A stretch of 64,000 bases of DNA, from contig JAUMIR010000003.1 of NCBI GenBank assembly GCA_030847615.1, positions 288,418,265-288,482,264 on the forward strand, read 5' to 3'. Positions 43,780-55,100 of this stretch are shown piece by piece (within the stretch, counting starts at the first letter, position 1; each line of letters opens with the position of its first letter). The translations under genes were made by a program, and so were the position numbers. The notes beneath the pieces were generated by a model. That model had not been told where the DNA came from, did no database searches, and was given only the letters and a program-made list of their open reading frames with translations. Origin of the DNA: Gambelia wislizenii (Eukaryota; Chordata; Lepidosauria; Squamata; Crotaphytidae).

Positions 43780-45010
43780 ACTTTACACACTAGTGACAAG
43801 GCCCAGCCTCTTTGCCAACTTCTCATGTCTTCCTGCTGGAAGGGCTTTTGTGAGCAAGTCTGCAACATTGTCCTCAGATGGACAGTACCTCAGACACAAG
43901 ACATCTTCTTGTATTAACTGCCTCACATTTTGGTAGCGTACCGCAATGTACTTGGTCCTACATTTCAGATTTTCTGCTTCTGCCATAGCTATGCAGGCTT
44001 GCGAGTCCTCGTGCACCTCAACAGGCATGTGGCATGGCTCCCCAAGGTCTGCAAGCATCTACCTTATCCATTGTACTTCACTTGCCATCTCAGACAAGGC
44101 TGCGAATTCAGCTTCAGTGGTACTAATGGCTACACAGTTCTGTTTCCTTGATCACCACACTGTGGGGCTCTCTGCATACCTGACCACCATTCTGGTCACT
44201 GACTTCCTGTCTGAAGTCTCGGCAGCAAAAAAGCTGTCCACATAGCACTCCAGGGCCATCTGACTTCCTGTCAGCTTCAAACGCATGTCCCTGGTCCCTT
44301 TAAGAAATCTAACTACCCTCTTCAGTGCTTCCTATTCCACCCTCCTTGGCTTGGAGACTCTTCTGCTGAGCACCCCAACTGTAAAACCGATGTCAGGCCT
44401 TGTGTTGTTTGCAATGAACAACAGACTGCCTACCATTGAGTGGTACAGATCTGGCCTTTCAAACTCCTGTTCTGCCTCTAAGTTCACAAAATCAGTGGTC
44501 ATTGGTGTCCTGACCACTTTTGCCTCACTAAGCCCACGCTTGGCCACAAGACTATCAATTTTCTTCTGGCTTAGAAAAAAATCTCCCAAGACCAGTTCTT
44601 TCTACTTCTACACCTAGATAACACCTCAGGCTGCCTAAGTCCTTCAACTTGAACTGGCTTTCTAACTCTACCTGCACTTTCTTGCCATCACTGGCACTCT
44701 TTTCTGCCACACAAAGGTCATCCACATAGATAACTAGCATGACAGCATTGTCACCTGCCCCTTTGGTGTACACACAGGCATCTGCGACCTTCCTTGTGTA
44801 GCCTAGTGACACCAAAACTTGGTGTATGCACTTGTTCCAGCAACGTGCGCTTTGTTTCAAGCCATAGAGTGCTTTGCGTAACAAGTACACCTTGCTCTCA
44901 CCTGTACTGTCATACCCTGGGGCCTGTTCCATGAACACTGTCTCTTCAAGTGTGCTGTTTCAAAGTCAAAGTGTTGCACAACCATCTGCCTTTTGGCTGC
45001 TACAGCTAAT
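43780..45010 (-). pseudogene. Ty1/copia pol remnant (reverse transcriptase and RNase H)
   Basis: On the minus strand, three frame-shifted pieces follow copia order. First is RT: MFMEQAPGYDSTGESKVYLL, RKALYGLKQSARCWNKCIHQ, AVMLVIYVDDLCVAEKSA (YVDD at 44728-44717) and LGSLRCYLGVEVER. Next is TPMTTDFVNLEAEQEFERPD, YHSMVGSLLFIANNTRPDI and FTVGVLSRRVSKP. RNase H follows, with ISTTEAEFAALSEMASEVQW (about 44130-44070), EDSQACIAMAEAE and DVLCLRYCPSEDNVADLLTK ALPAGRHEKL. Integrase and protease are absent, so the element is 5'-truncated. Confidence 0.88.
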
Positions 45011-45822
45011 ACTGTATGCCTGCAAGAAAATGGAAAGCAATCCCAAGTCTTATCACCTCAGAACTGGGAAAGGAAAAATGGCAAAATAGCTCTGCAGTGG
45101 TGGTGGTGTTCATATTGGTAATAGTACAGTGGTAGTGTTGAATATAATCTGATGTATTGCAACACAGTTGTTGCTTCCTTTGCTATTGTTTTGTTTTGTT
45201 TTTTGGCGGGTTGCGGGGGAGCTGATTTTCTTTCCAGGACTGAAATCCTGCCTTCTACACATGATTAGGGAATAGGGAGAGGGTTTTGCATTTAAATAAA
45301 TAAGAAGGTATTTGCCTGCCAGCAGAAGGAGGAAGGGTGTCCCCTTTCTTTCCTAGAGTGAAAGGAAATCACCCCCCCCCAAAAAAATGGAAAGGAAAAC
45401 AATAATTGTGTTGCTGTATAGCAGATCATGCCAAAACTACCATTGTATAGCTACAATGTGTTGAATCAATGTGTCTGATTTCTGTAGGCTGCATGGAGCA
45501 CTCCAGGGTGGAAGATAAGTGTGGCTGACACCATTCAAAACAATAGCCTTCTTGTCTAGTAACCCCCTCCCCTTTTGGCATATTTGACTCACTTCTAGTT
45601 TAGTTCTGCATCACAATCAGTTGTGGGAGAAATTGGCATCCTGATAATAAAGCCTCCTTGTTCTCTAAAGCTGTAGCATGGCCAGCCCATTTCTGACTGT
45701 TTTTTAAAAAAAAATCAAAGGAATTACAAAAGTTTGACCTATAGTGGGGAAAAGAAAGCAGCAGGGAACATTTTAATATGTGAGAGCTTACCCATGTCAT
45801 GTCATCTCACTTTCAGGCCTTC
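45011..45822. other. APP intron 5, no recognised feature
   Basis: Intron with homopolymer runs (C10 and A7 near 45372-45388). No repeat family recognised. Confidence 0.4.
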
Positions 45823-45830
45823 CTCTAAAA

Positions 45831-46129
45831 CAGGAGTGGGCAAGTACAGACTGTGGGTCACATGCATCTCCCTAGGGCCATTTATGTGACCTCCAGGTCT
45901 CCCTAGGGCTTAAACAAATCCCACTTTGGAATGCCCCAAAATGACCTCTGGGGTCTGCAGAGGGCATTTCCACCGTGTTTGGGGCCCAGCCTGAGCCAAT
46001 TTTGGCCCTAGAGAGGCCTTGTTTTTGCAACAGTAAAGTGAACAGGGACTTCTGCAGTAGTGGTGCAGCCCTCCAAGATCTCCTGGGTGGCTAATGTGGC
46101 CCCTACCCTTTTACAATTGTCCACACCTG
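45831..46129. mobile_element. hAT-like MITE with perfect 8-bp TSD
   Basis: The termini CAGGAGTGGGCAAGTA and AATTGTCCACACCTG are inverted and flanked by identical CTCTAAAA (45823-45830 and 46130-46137). The interior has ccctagggccatttatgtga and gtggcccctaccctt. The fragment at 10636-10752 is a relative. Noncoding. Confidence 0.88.
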
Positions 46130-46570
46130 CTCTAAAACGTGGAGGGAGACCTGCAGACTGAGTGACAGGGATGCTGCTGAGGGGGCTGTTCCCACAAGAA
46201 TGGCTAATCCCTTCCATTATTCACAGTCTTGAACCCCAAATAGAGCTACAAAGGATGTTACTACCAAGAGCATTTAGGAAGACATTTCTGTTTATAGGTG
46301 TTTTCTGTACACTGAACATACCAAGCCTAGCTCCCTTTCTTTCTTTAAAAGTTTCCTTTGCATCCATTCTATGACATGAAATGAATACACCAAAGTACCT
46401 CTAAATTTCATAGAACTGTCATTACTTTGGAGGAGGGTGCTGAGGAAGGGATTGACTGAAAATTTTCACTGAGATCCCACTTGAGTCAAGGGCTAATTGT
46501 AACTTTCAAGGTGTATACATTCTTGCTGTACATTCTCCATTGCGTGCTTTTGCACATTTATTTGCACATA

Positions 46571-46837
46571 CAGGTTGCCCTCCATATCCACAGAACCAGT
46601 ATCTGTGATTTCAGTAATCCACAGCTGAAAAAAGCAGGGACACACACCATAGAGTCATGCTGGAAAATGCCTAGAGAGGTGTCCTCTCTAGGAATTGCTA
46701 GGTCCTCCAGTGCAACTCTATGGTATGTTTGTACAGGAAGTCCTTTATTTTAATAGGGTTTGCTATTATCTGTGGTTTCATTGCGGTAAGTCCAGGAACA
46801 TATCCCCTGTGGGTATGGGGGGGGTTGGGGCAACTTG
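46571..46837. mobile_element. pogo/Tigger-like MITE, family B
   Basis: The termini CAGGTTGCCCTCCATATCCA and GGGGTTGGGGCAACTTG are flanked by TA. The interior core is a palindrome, ccatagagtcatgctgg ... cctagagaggtgtcctctctagg ... ccagtgcaactctatgg, then aagtcctttattttaatagg and gtaagtccaggaacatatcc. Confidence 0.85.
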
Positions 46838-46899
46838 TATACAATCAGCTTCAACTTAGAGCCAATTCCTGACAACATTTAGGGTTACTAGATCAGATT

Positions 46900-46960
46900 C
46901 TGAGCCAGTGTGGTGTAATGTTTGAGTGTTGGAGTCAAGACTCTGAAAGATCAGTGAAAG
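46900..46960 (+). mobile_element. tRNA-derived SINE head fragment
   Basis: gagccagtgtggtgtaatgt ttgagtgttggagtc matches the first third of the SINE family at 18721/28168; the rest is absent. Confidence 0.6.
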
Positions 46961-47075
46961 AGAGTAGGAAGAAGGAGATCTTTAAAAGGAAAGCTTTTAT
47001 TCTAAATAGCAACCTACATTAGCGAAAAGGGATATCTCATACACAAAGGCACCTTCCTTCAGGTATTCTTAGAAG

Positions 47076-47757
47076 TACCGTATATTCCGGCGTATAAGAC
47101 GACTGGGTGCATAAGACGACCCCCCAATTTTTAAGTTAAAATATAGAGTCCCCCCCCCCCCGCCAGCCAGCCAGCCACCTGGCTGGAAAGCCTGTCCCCC
47201 ACCAGCCAGCCAGCTCAGTGGCTGTAGATGATGAAATAGTCTGTGAAATTAAAGGACTGAGAACAGCTAAAAAAGCATGGGATACTTTGAAAAACCTCTG
47301 TGGTGTTCAATCTTTGGAAAGTAAGGTTGCATTAATACTGTAAGTTAGTTAATATGAAGCTATCAAATCCCAAATTTTTGAATGAGCACATTAATGAATG
47401 AGCACATTAATGGTTTTAGAGCCACATTGGCAGAGAAGAGAATTTCACCATAGACAAAACTTGATGCAAAATGAGAAGTTGAATCCAGAAGTTCTAATTT
47501 TAGGCTAACTTGTCCTGAAAAGAAACATCATTTTGACTCTCCTGAGCCAAATAGAGGGCCATTTAACTCTTCAAATGCAAAGCAGTCATTCTCACAGCAG
47601 GAGGAAGGATCTGCTGGGAAAACTGCCCAGGCCATTTTACACTTCAATCATTCTCACACCAGGGGAAAAGGCCTACTGGGGTATAAGACCACCCCCTCCA
47701 CTTTTGAGGAGATTTTCAAGTGTTAAAAAGTAGTCTTGTATGCAGGGATATACGGTA
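47076..47757. mobile_element. TACCGTA-type MITE (family C) containing a copia gag fragment
   Basis: The left end TACCGTATATTCCGGCGTAT and right end TGCAGGGATATACGGTA are inverted repeats. Sub-terminal phrases (gacccccaatttttaagtt; ttttgaggagattttcaagt) match the elements at 27211 and 55101. Between them, instead of the usual GC-rich interior, lies a retrotransposon fragment (next entry). Confidence 0.8.
47225..47540 (+). pseudogene. Ty1/copia gag-like fragment inside a MITE
   Basis: The plus strand encodes VAVDDEIVCEIKGLRTAKKA WDTLKNLCGVQSLESKVALI, then frame-broken EAIKSQIFE and EPHWQR-type pieces. The phrase KGxxTAKxxWDTLKNLYGxxSxxSKVALI is characteristic of copia-type gag (UBN2-like). No LTR or pol is beside it; the copia pol piece at 43780-45010 is 2.2 kb away on the opposite strand. 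Confidence 0.7.
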
Positions 47758-48144
47758 GATATAAGTCACAAACAGCAGCCTAGGTCATATTCAGCCACAA
47801 TTAAAAGAAACATAAACCTCTGTTCTACTCAAGAGACTCATATCCTTGGGTCTTGGATGGCCATGGGGCAAGCAGGTAATTTGGACCGCATGGTCCAGTC
47901 TGTAACCAGCTTCCCATGGGGAACTGAATGCTTCAGCCCCTTTGTCTCTTTTTGTTCATCTCAGTGCCTTTTGGCATCCTGAGGTTTTTGTAACATCTGG
48001 TTAGAATCATCTAAAGTCTTTTGAACTGGGCATTTCATTGGGCAGATGTCTCTGTTGATCCTGTTACTCCTCTGTGACCTTGAGCCCAATAAATGTGACT
48101 TAACCCAACACCACATTAACCATTAGTTTACTTAGAGGGGCAGC

Positions 48145-48333
48145 TACACGCCTCAGCAGTGTTGCCCAGATACACCAGGGTTCAAATTTCCATTCAGCCA
48201 TGGAGACCCTTTGGGTGACCTTGGGAACTCACACACTCTCAGATGAAGCCAAACTCTCTCTGAACAAATCTTGCCAAGAATACCCCACAATATGTTTGCT
48301 TTAGGATCATCATAAGTTAGAAATGATAAGTTA
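48145..48333 (+). mobile_element. tRNA-derived SINE with BovB-like tail
   Basis: accagggttcaaatttccat tcagccatggagaccctttg and the tail gctttaggatcatcataagt tagaaatgataag. More diverged than the 40690 copy. Confidence 0.75.
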
Positions 48334-48345
48334 GTCACATGGTGA

Positions 48346-49130
48346 GATAAGATTCTAGAACCTGTGTGTGAATTCTTATGATTGTGGCTTCTGTGGTCTC
48401 TGCCGTATTGTAACTTTACTATCCTATGTGTGCAAACAAAGTCCAAGCAGCTGGGCTGATAGCACATGAACAAATAATTTCTTTTAAAGATTCAACCTTG
48501 ATATTAAGAATTAATAAATAGAAATCTAAATTCAAACAGCATAATTTTAATATGCCTTATCAGAACTAAAAGAACTTTATTTGCTTTATGTTAGTTTTCC
48601 TCTGTGGTTCCACTTGGAAATCTGTTTTGTCTACCCTTTTGTTGATTGTTCATGCTTTTTTTTCCAACATGAGGACAACATTTTTGTTTTTCCCTTTTGT
48701 ACACTTCATTCAATAACAGGTTGTCATAAATATTGACTCACATTTGGAAAACAAATGAGAATAAAAGCAGTGATTATGTTTAGAGTGGCCTTGGATTTCT
48801 AGTTGCATATGATGAAAAGCAGTAAAAAAGAGGACTTGCTAATTCATTTGTGTGTGGAAGGAAAGGGGAGGAAGAAACTCAGTAAATTTCAGTCAATGAA
48901 TGGCAGTTATTTCATTATGTACATGTTTATTCCTGTGGTTGTAGTACTGCTTATAAGTTCTTTAATTTGTTCTTTTTTATGTCTTGGAATAGTGGATGTG
49001 AAATCAAGCACATACATCAATTCACATCTGCACTCTTGACATCCAACCCAGTATTTGAAAACACCAAACTAAATTTCATCTTTCAGATTGATTGGTAAAA
49101 ATCTGGAAAGATAGTTTCAGCAGGGTAAAT
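48346..49130. other. APP intron 5, no recognised feature
   Basis: AT-rich intron without a recognisable repeat or exon. Confidence 0.4.
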
Positions 49131-49136
49131 GAGAGG

Positions 49137-49249
49137 GTGTGACTTCCCTAAGGTCACCCAGTTGGTTTCTGTGGCCAAGCAGGGATTTGAACCCAGGTCT
49201 CCAGAGTCCTAGTTCAACGCACAAACCACTACACCATGTTGGTTTTCTG
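49137..49249 (-). mobile_element. tRNA-derived SINE, head part
   Basis: The reverse complement reads aaccaacatggtgtagtggt ttgtgcgttgaactagg ... gacctgggttcaaatccctg (clear B box) ... aactgggtgacctt. The tail is missing. This is the copy with the best preserved tRNA-like promoter boxes. Confidence 0.8.
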
Positions 49250-49264
49250 GGTGGCTTGCAACAG

Positions 49265-49835
49265 ATTTTTTTTTAAGTTTTAAAAATCAGAGAATACAAA
49301 AGTTAAAAAGTGATTAAACTATCAGAAAAATTAAAAACATAAACCATTAAAAATAAAACAGCAGAACGATTTTAGCAAATAGAAAACCATCACATTTATT
49401 AGGTGAGACACGTTTTGTACAAACAATCCCCAAAGAGAATAGGGAAGGGGTCAGTCTAACTTCTCTGGGAAGGGAGTTCCAGAGCCAGGGGGCAGCCACT
49501 GAGGAGGCCCTGTCTCCCATCTTCACACCTAGTGTAACGGTGAGGATGGAAGTCAGAGGCAAGGGCCTCCCCTGAAGATCTCAAGACATGGGCAGGGTCA
49601 TAGTGGAGGATACGGTCCTTCACACACGGCTTTATATTTCATCACCAGCCCTTTCAATTGTGCCAGAAACAGACCTGCAGCAAGTGGAGTTACATGCTCC
49701 CCATAGCCAGCCTCAGTTAGAAGTCTGGCTGCCACCAGATCCCCAAAGATCTCAAAGGGTTTTATTGGAGAATATAATCTTTCAGGAGACCTTTGGAGAG
49801 GCGAGGAGGTTTGAAGGTGGGGTAGCACCACTCCC
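49265..49835. repeat. Unclassified interspersed repeat
   Basis: The phrases gggaagggagttccagagcc agggggcagccactgaggag, caagggcctcccctgaagat and caatcatgtgccagaaac-like cattgtgccagaaacagacc read like a decayed dispersed repeat. On the minus strand LWNSLPREVRLTPSLFSL resembles a LINE ORF2 C-terminus (LWNSLP is common to L2/CR1 and RTE proteins). I cannot assign a family. Confidence 0.4.
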
Positions 49836-49837
49836 AG

Positions 49838-50250
49838 GTTGCCTCTGTCAAGAACACGGAACAATGGATGCAAGCTGCAGGAACAGAGATTCCGCCTCAG
49901 CATTAGGAGGAACTTTCTGACAGAGCTGTTTGGCAGTGGAACACACTCCCTCAAAGCATGGTGGGGTCTCCTTCCTTGGAGGTCTTTAAACAGAAGCTGG
50001 ATGGCCATCTGTCAGGGATGCTTTGATTGTGTATTCCTGCATGGCAGGGGGTTGGACTGGACGGTCTTCGTGGTCTCTTCCAACTCTACAGTTCTATGAA
50101 TCTATGAGATGGAGAAGATATTATAAAACTTTTGGGGGTGGGTTACACAGAGGCTGGATGGTCATGTGTCAGGCTTGCTTTGATTGTGGATTCCTCCAGG
50201 GCAGAATGGGGTTGGATTGGGCAGCTCTTGGGTTCTCTTCCAGCTCATCT
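49838..50250 (+). mobile_element. CR1-like LINE 3' ends, two partial copies
   Basis: 49838-50105 encodes SCRNRDSASALGGTF/LSIRRNFLTELFGSGTHSL and ends ggttggactggacggtcttc ... ttctatgaatctatgag. 50113-50250 repeats the final part (acagaggctggatggtcatg ... ttggattgggcagctcttgg). Both are 5'-truncated. Confidence 0.75.
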
Positions 50251-50399
50251 ATACAAGCCAGGATATGCCAGCTCCCCACCAGCATATCCTGACCATGGAT
50301 CAAGTCCATTGTTCCCCCGTTCCCTCCACAGCCACCTCCATTTCCCTCGCTGTCTCGGAAGGCAGGAAGGGGGCCCACAACATGTGACCAAAGCCCCCT

Positions 50400-51195
50400 G
50401 TATGTGACCAGCCTTGGTCACATGCTGCGGGATTCCTTCCTGCACCACAATTCAGGAAAGAAGTTGAGAAGCTGGAACGTGTCCAGAGGTGGGTGACCAA
50501 AATGGTGGGAGGTCTAGAAGCCATGCCCTGTAAGGAGCAGCTTAGGGAGCTGGGTATGTTTAGTCTGGAGAAGAGAAGGTTGAGAGGGGACATAATAGCC
50601 ATGTTTAAATATTTGAAAGGATGTCATACTGAGGATGGAGCAGGCTTGTTTTCTGCTGCTCCAAAGACTAGGACACGGAGCAGTGGGTTCAAACAACAGG
50701 AAAAGAAATTCCACCTAAACATTAGGAAGAACTTCCTGACAGTAAGAGGAGCCCTGGTGGCGCAGTGGTTAAATGCCAGTACTGCAAGCCACCACGTCGC
50801 AAGTTTCCAGCCAGCTCCAAGGTTCACTCAGCCTTCCATCCTTTCGTAGGTCGGTAAATTGAGTACCCAGCTTGTGGGGGGCAATTAGCTAACACACATT
50901 GGAAACTGTTTAATGCAGTGTAGATGTGTAAATAGCTATTGCTTAAAACAATTTGTAAGCCGCTCTGATAGCCTTGTGGCTGAAGAGCGGGGTATAAATA
51001 AATAAAAATAAAAAGAGCTATTTGGCAGTGGAATCTGCTGCTGCCTCATAGTGTGGTGGAGTCTCCTTCTCTGGAGGTTTTTAAACAGAAGCTGGATGGC
51101 CATCTGTTGGGAATGATTTGATTATGTGCTCCTGCATGGCAAGGGGTTGGACTGGGTGGCCCTTGAAGTCTCTTCCAACTTTATGATTCTGTGCA
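50400..51195 (+). mobile_element. CR1-like LINE 3' region, interrupted by a SINE
   Basis: 50400-50746 encodes LERVQRWVTKMVGGLEAMPC, REL GMFSLEKRRLRGDIIAMFKY LKGCHTEDGAGLFS and FHLNIRKNFLTV, and breaks off at cttcctgacagtaagag. The reading continues at 51015 with ctatttggcagtggaatctg, then LFLEVFKQKLDGHLL-like sequence and the CR1 tail ttccaactttatgattctgt g. The interruption is the SINE 50747-51014. Confidence 0.9.
50747..51014 (+). mobile_element. tRNA-derived SINE (second type) inserted in CR1
   Basis: The head gagccctggtggcgcagtgg ttaaatgcc is a tRNA-like A box. The body caaggttcactcagccttcc atccttt and tgagtacccagcttgtgggg is followed by a LINE-like tail, ttgtaagccgctctgatagc ... ggggtataaataaat. 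That tail resembles the L2-like LINE 3' end in this window, not BovB. Copies: 13475 (minus, partial) and 59918. The flanking aagag on both sides is a possible short target-site duplication. Confidence 0.85.
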
Positions 51196-52708
51196 TGTGT
51201 GCATGTACTGATGTAATGCATTCATATCTCTAATGGAATAACTTGCCCTGAGGAAAAGAAAATAGCATTGTGGTATACGGCAGTTGCAGTGACCAAGATT
51301 TGGTTCATTTCAAGATAAAAGGTGACCTCTAGGAGAGTTACATCCATTTTTCCCTATATGAATGATATCTCTTGTAACATTTAAGGGCCAGTAGATTTGC
51401 CTCTAATGGACCAACTCCTGCACTATTATGCATTAGGAAGAATTTCTGGATAAGCTGCTTTTTAAAAGATGGGTAGAATGATACTATATTTGGAGTAGTC
51501 ATCTCCTATTTTTCTAAAAGCATAAATGTTAGAGGGGATAAAGAAGAAGATAATGCATTACTGTTTGAAATGGTCATAAGCTGGCACGGAACCTAGACAT
51601 ATCAGTAGACTCAGAAATGCACTTAGTAGATTGTATAATCTAATTGTTCGAATGATTCTCATCTAAAGTCCTGAGAATGATTGGCATTAGGAGTCTTGGG
51701 GTAATAGTGATCCTTCCTCTTTGTTTATATAGTTGTCTTTACTCACTGTGACCCACTGATTTTTTTAAAAGGTCAAGGTGTTATATTTCAAAGTCTATAA
51801 TATATTTCCCTATGAATTTCACTTACAGCTGACATAAAGATAGGCCTATACTTGAGCGAGGTGCAGTTTGTACCAGGTATTCTAAATATGCCAGGTACTT
51901 CAAGCAAAAACCAACAAGTTGCAGCATATCTCAAATATTATTCTAATTGATGTAATTGGCCTGAGAACTCTAGTTTATATCCTTCTTAATGCAGATCTGT
52001 TCTTGTCTGGCAGTCTATTGGCAGATGGGCCACAAGACCATGCCAAGATAAAAGAGAATATATGGAATTGAATTAACTCTTGGAATTTCCTGAAAAGTAC
52101 CTTTTCTGTAAATGGTTCTCATTGTAGTCATTGTCCATGGGCCCTCTTCCTCCAGGGGATTTGTTTGAAACCATATACAGTATTCTGAAACAGTGACTTT
52201 TGGTGTTCCCTACCTAGACAGAATAGTATAGCTGGCAATAGATGTGTCATTTTTTCTATAAGAGTGTATTGGTGTTTGGGGCTTTGAACAGTTTTGAGCT
52301 TGTCCAGCCCCATCATTTTTAATATTTTTTTAGACCTCAGCTATATAAGTGTTTGTCTGGCCTATTGAATCTGTTTGAACTCATTTATGTAAATAACGTT
52401 GTACATAACCTTGTTGCATGGGTCACATAAACTTTCTGATCCAGCCAGATGTGTGCCCAGTGTTCAGTCTCCTGAAGCATAAAATGTTCATTTGTGACCA
52501 TTTAACAAGAGTCATAGAGACGAACACTCTACGGAAGGTCATGCAAACCTGCATGAATATCCTCTTTCCTTTTCCCCTTTCAAAAATACCCATAAAGTCT
52601 CCGGTCTTTTCCCCAGTGGTGAGTTGAAGTGCCTGAACAGCACTGTAAATCAAATGTTTTAATGACTGTACTGAGAAAGCTTTAACCGAGCCTTGTTGCT
52701 GATTGCAG
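51196..52708. other. APP intron 5, end, with exon 6 splice acceptor
   Basis: No repeat family recognised. The intron ends gccttgttgctgattgcag, the exon 6 acceptor (AG at 52707-52708). Confidence 0.5.
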
Positions 52709-52911
52709 TTATGACAAGGTTGCAGAAGAACAACTGACAGAAGAGGAAGACATTGCAGATGTGGACGATGAAAATACTGATGATGACGATGAAGATGGGG
52801 ATGAGGCCGAAGACGAAACAGACGATCAGTTTCAGGAAGCCACTGAAAGAACAACCAGCATTGCTACTACCACCACCACCACTACAGAGTCTGTAGAAGA
52901 GGTTGTTCGAG
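52709..52911 (+). CDS. APP: APP exon 6 (acidic region and poly-Thr linker)
   Basis: Translation after the split Ser codon: [20 protein letters not shown], then [40 protein letters not shown] and SVEEVVR. This is the highly acidic, disordered linker between E1 and the Kunitz domain, followed by the conserved Thr run. The donor is GTTCGAG|gtaaga (52912). The length is 203 bp as in human, with phases 2 in and 1 out. The Thr-rich end is identical to human by memory, whereas the acidic part keeps charge and length but not sequence (more Asp, fewer Glu). It cannot be skipped alone without a frameshift. Confidence 0.96.
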
Positions 52912-54370
52912 GTAAGATGTTATTTACAGAGCATGAGGTCTGATCTGCACAGCGCATGTTTGCCCTTTACTACTAAAAATGTTCCAAACAGCAAAATATT
53001 CTAAGTTGCTACACCCGTCATGTTTCACTATGATTTGCAAAGTTTGTTGTCGCTTTTTCCCCTGCCGATATCATTTCAGATCTTTAGTAACAAATAACTT
53101 TGAATCATTTTTTAAATGTTTTATCTCTGTATGCGCAGATAGTGATTCAAAATAGATGTGAACATTTAATTTAAAATAGTAGGAAGCATGTGATGAACAA
53201 TTTTAGTAAGGTATGTGATGGTAAAGGATGTATGTCAGTGAGAGAGCTTGCTACACAGATCATCAGTTTAAATTAAGAATTAAAAAAAAATCCTGGCAGG
53301 TTAGATTAAAGTAGGCTTCTGGTTTAATAGATATTTTCCCCCATTGGCTGTAAGTTATATTTATATTATCATCCTTCATCATTTAGAAACAAAAATCAAG
53401 AATAATGGCAATATTCTAGAAATAGGCTTATTAGAAACTTACTACAGCAGTGGTGAATAATATGAAAGTTTTCCATAACAATGTTTTGGAAGTCATTTAA
53501 GCAAGCTGAGAAAGTGATCTAGGCTCAATTTTCCCTTCCGTAATTATTTTACTTCAAGTACATTTACATCCTTTCTTTCCTCCATGTAGCTTTGGGTGGC
53601 ACACAAGCTTCCCCCACCCATTTTATCCCCCTCAAAAGCCTTTCAGGGTGGGCTGGGTTGTGAGATAACAGCTGGGACATAGTTATTTAGTTAGCTTTAC
53701 TTCTGAATGTTCTTCCTACTCTAAGTTGAGCACTCAACAGAATACTGCTTTGGCTGCATACTGTTTTGCTGCTGGTCTGCAGTCCCCTCTCCTGCCCTCA
53801 TTCTTATTCTTCCTATTTTTCCCTCTTCTACCCTGAATCTTGAACATATGCAGGCAGTCCTCTTTTCTTCAAACCAGTATATGTTGCAAAGGAATGTGCC
53901 TTGGGTTTGTACACATCCCACTTTATTCTGCTCACAGCATGTACAGCAACAACAAATTTATTCATACAGTCCAGAGACCCATCAAACATTGAACAAGTTA
54001 TGCATTAATACACAAAACCAGGTTGGCATCCATATATACAAAAATTAATAAAATTAGGATACGTATTGCTAGACTTTTTGGAGCTCAGGCCAGCTTTTCA
54101 CCTTTTAACTTCCCTTTCACTGGTCTTAATGACCACAAATAGGAACTTAGCAACTGACAAGGTAACATTAGGATATCTATCCTCTAATAAGAATTTGACA
54201 TGGAATGTTCTGAATGGCCAGGTAGATGGCTTAACAAAGGAAAAATTAGATTTAAAAAAAAAACAGCATGTAGAATATATGCCAAGCTATACATGATCTC
54301 CATGTCTCTAATGTCAAAACCTTGGTTTTAGGCCTATCATATCAACACACACTTTACTAAAAATGTGTGG

Positions 54371-54404
<34 letters not shown>

Positions 54405-55100
54405 TGTGTTAGTTTTATGAAAACAAATAGAGGAGCAAATGTTATCTTTGGTAAAATTGTACCAGGTTGATTCAAACCACATAGTTTTAATTGCTTGTTC
54501 CTCAAATATTTTGATGATTTCTTTTCTAATTTTCTTTATTTGCTAATACTCATAATTTATTGCATCTTAATTTTGGTTAAAATAATAAGAAAAGACAACT
54601 ACTGCAGTAGTTAGTATTGTACTGCAAAGTTGCAACTCTTGTTCTCAGGAACACCAGTACAAAAAGCTGTAAAACATTAGGAATCTTGGGATGTTACTGC
54701 TTTATTTTTTAATAGCATGTTGTTGATTACTTGCTATTATTTATCTTTGATATTGTCCTGTAGTAACTTTCTAATGTTACTCATTATTGAAACAAAAATA
54801 TATTACTGGTTGCTAGCATGTTACTTTTAATTACTCGTAAGTGTATTTTTTAAAAATAATACACTTAAAATGAAAATAGCCCCAAATCCATCCAAATATC
54901 ACCCCCAAAAGCAATGGTTTAGGGCAATAACCATTACTCTATCATTACCTATTGTTACATTATTAAAAAAGCACACATGTGCACACCATAATTCCCTTGT
55001 TACTCCCAAATTAAACATTTAACAGGTAGTATTATTCATAATGTATTACTTCCATGCTCAGTGCAGCACAGTGGCCTAGCATAAACGCAACAGTGCCAAA
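52912..55100. other. APP intron 6, first part; (TA)n microsatellite
   Basis: Starts with the donor gtaagatg. AT-rich, with a perfect (AT)n run of about 26 bp at 54376-54401. No transposon or exon recognised. Confidence 0.45.

Noticed and set aside
49137..49249. Possible tRNA gene (good B box)
   Set aside because: The cloverleaf is not complete and the sequence is part of a SINE family seen several times in the window.
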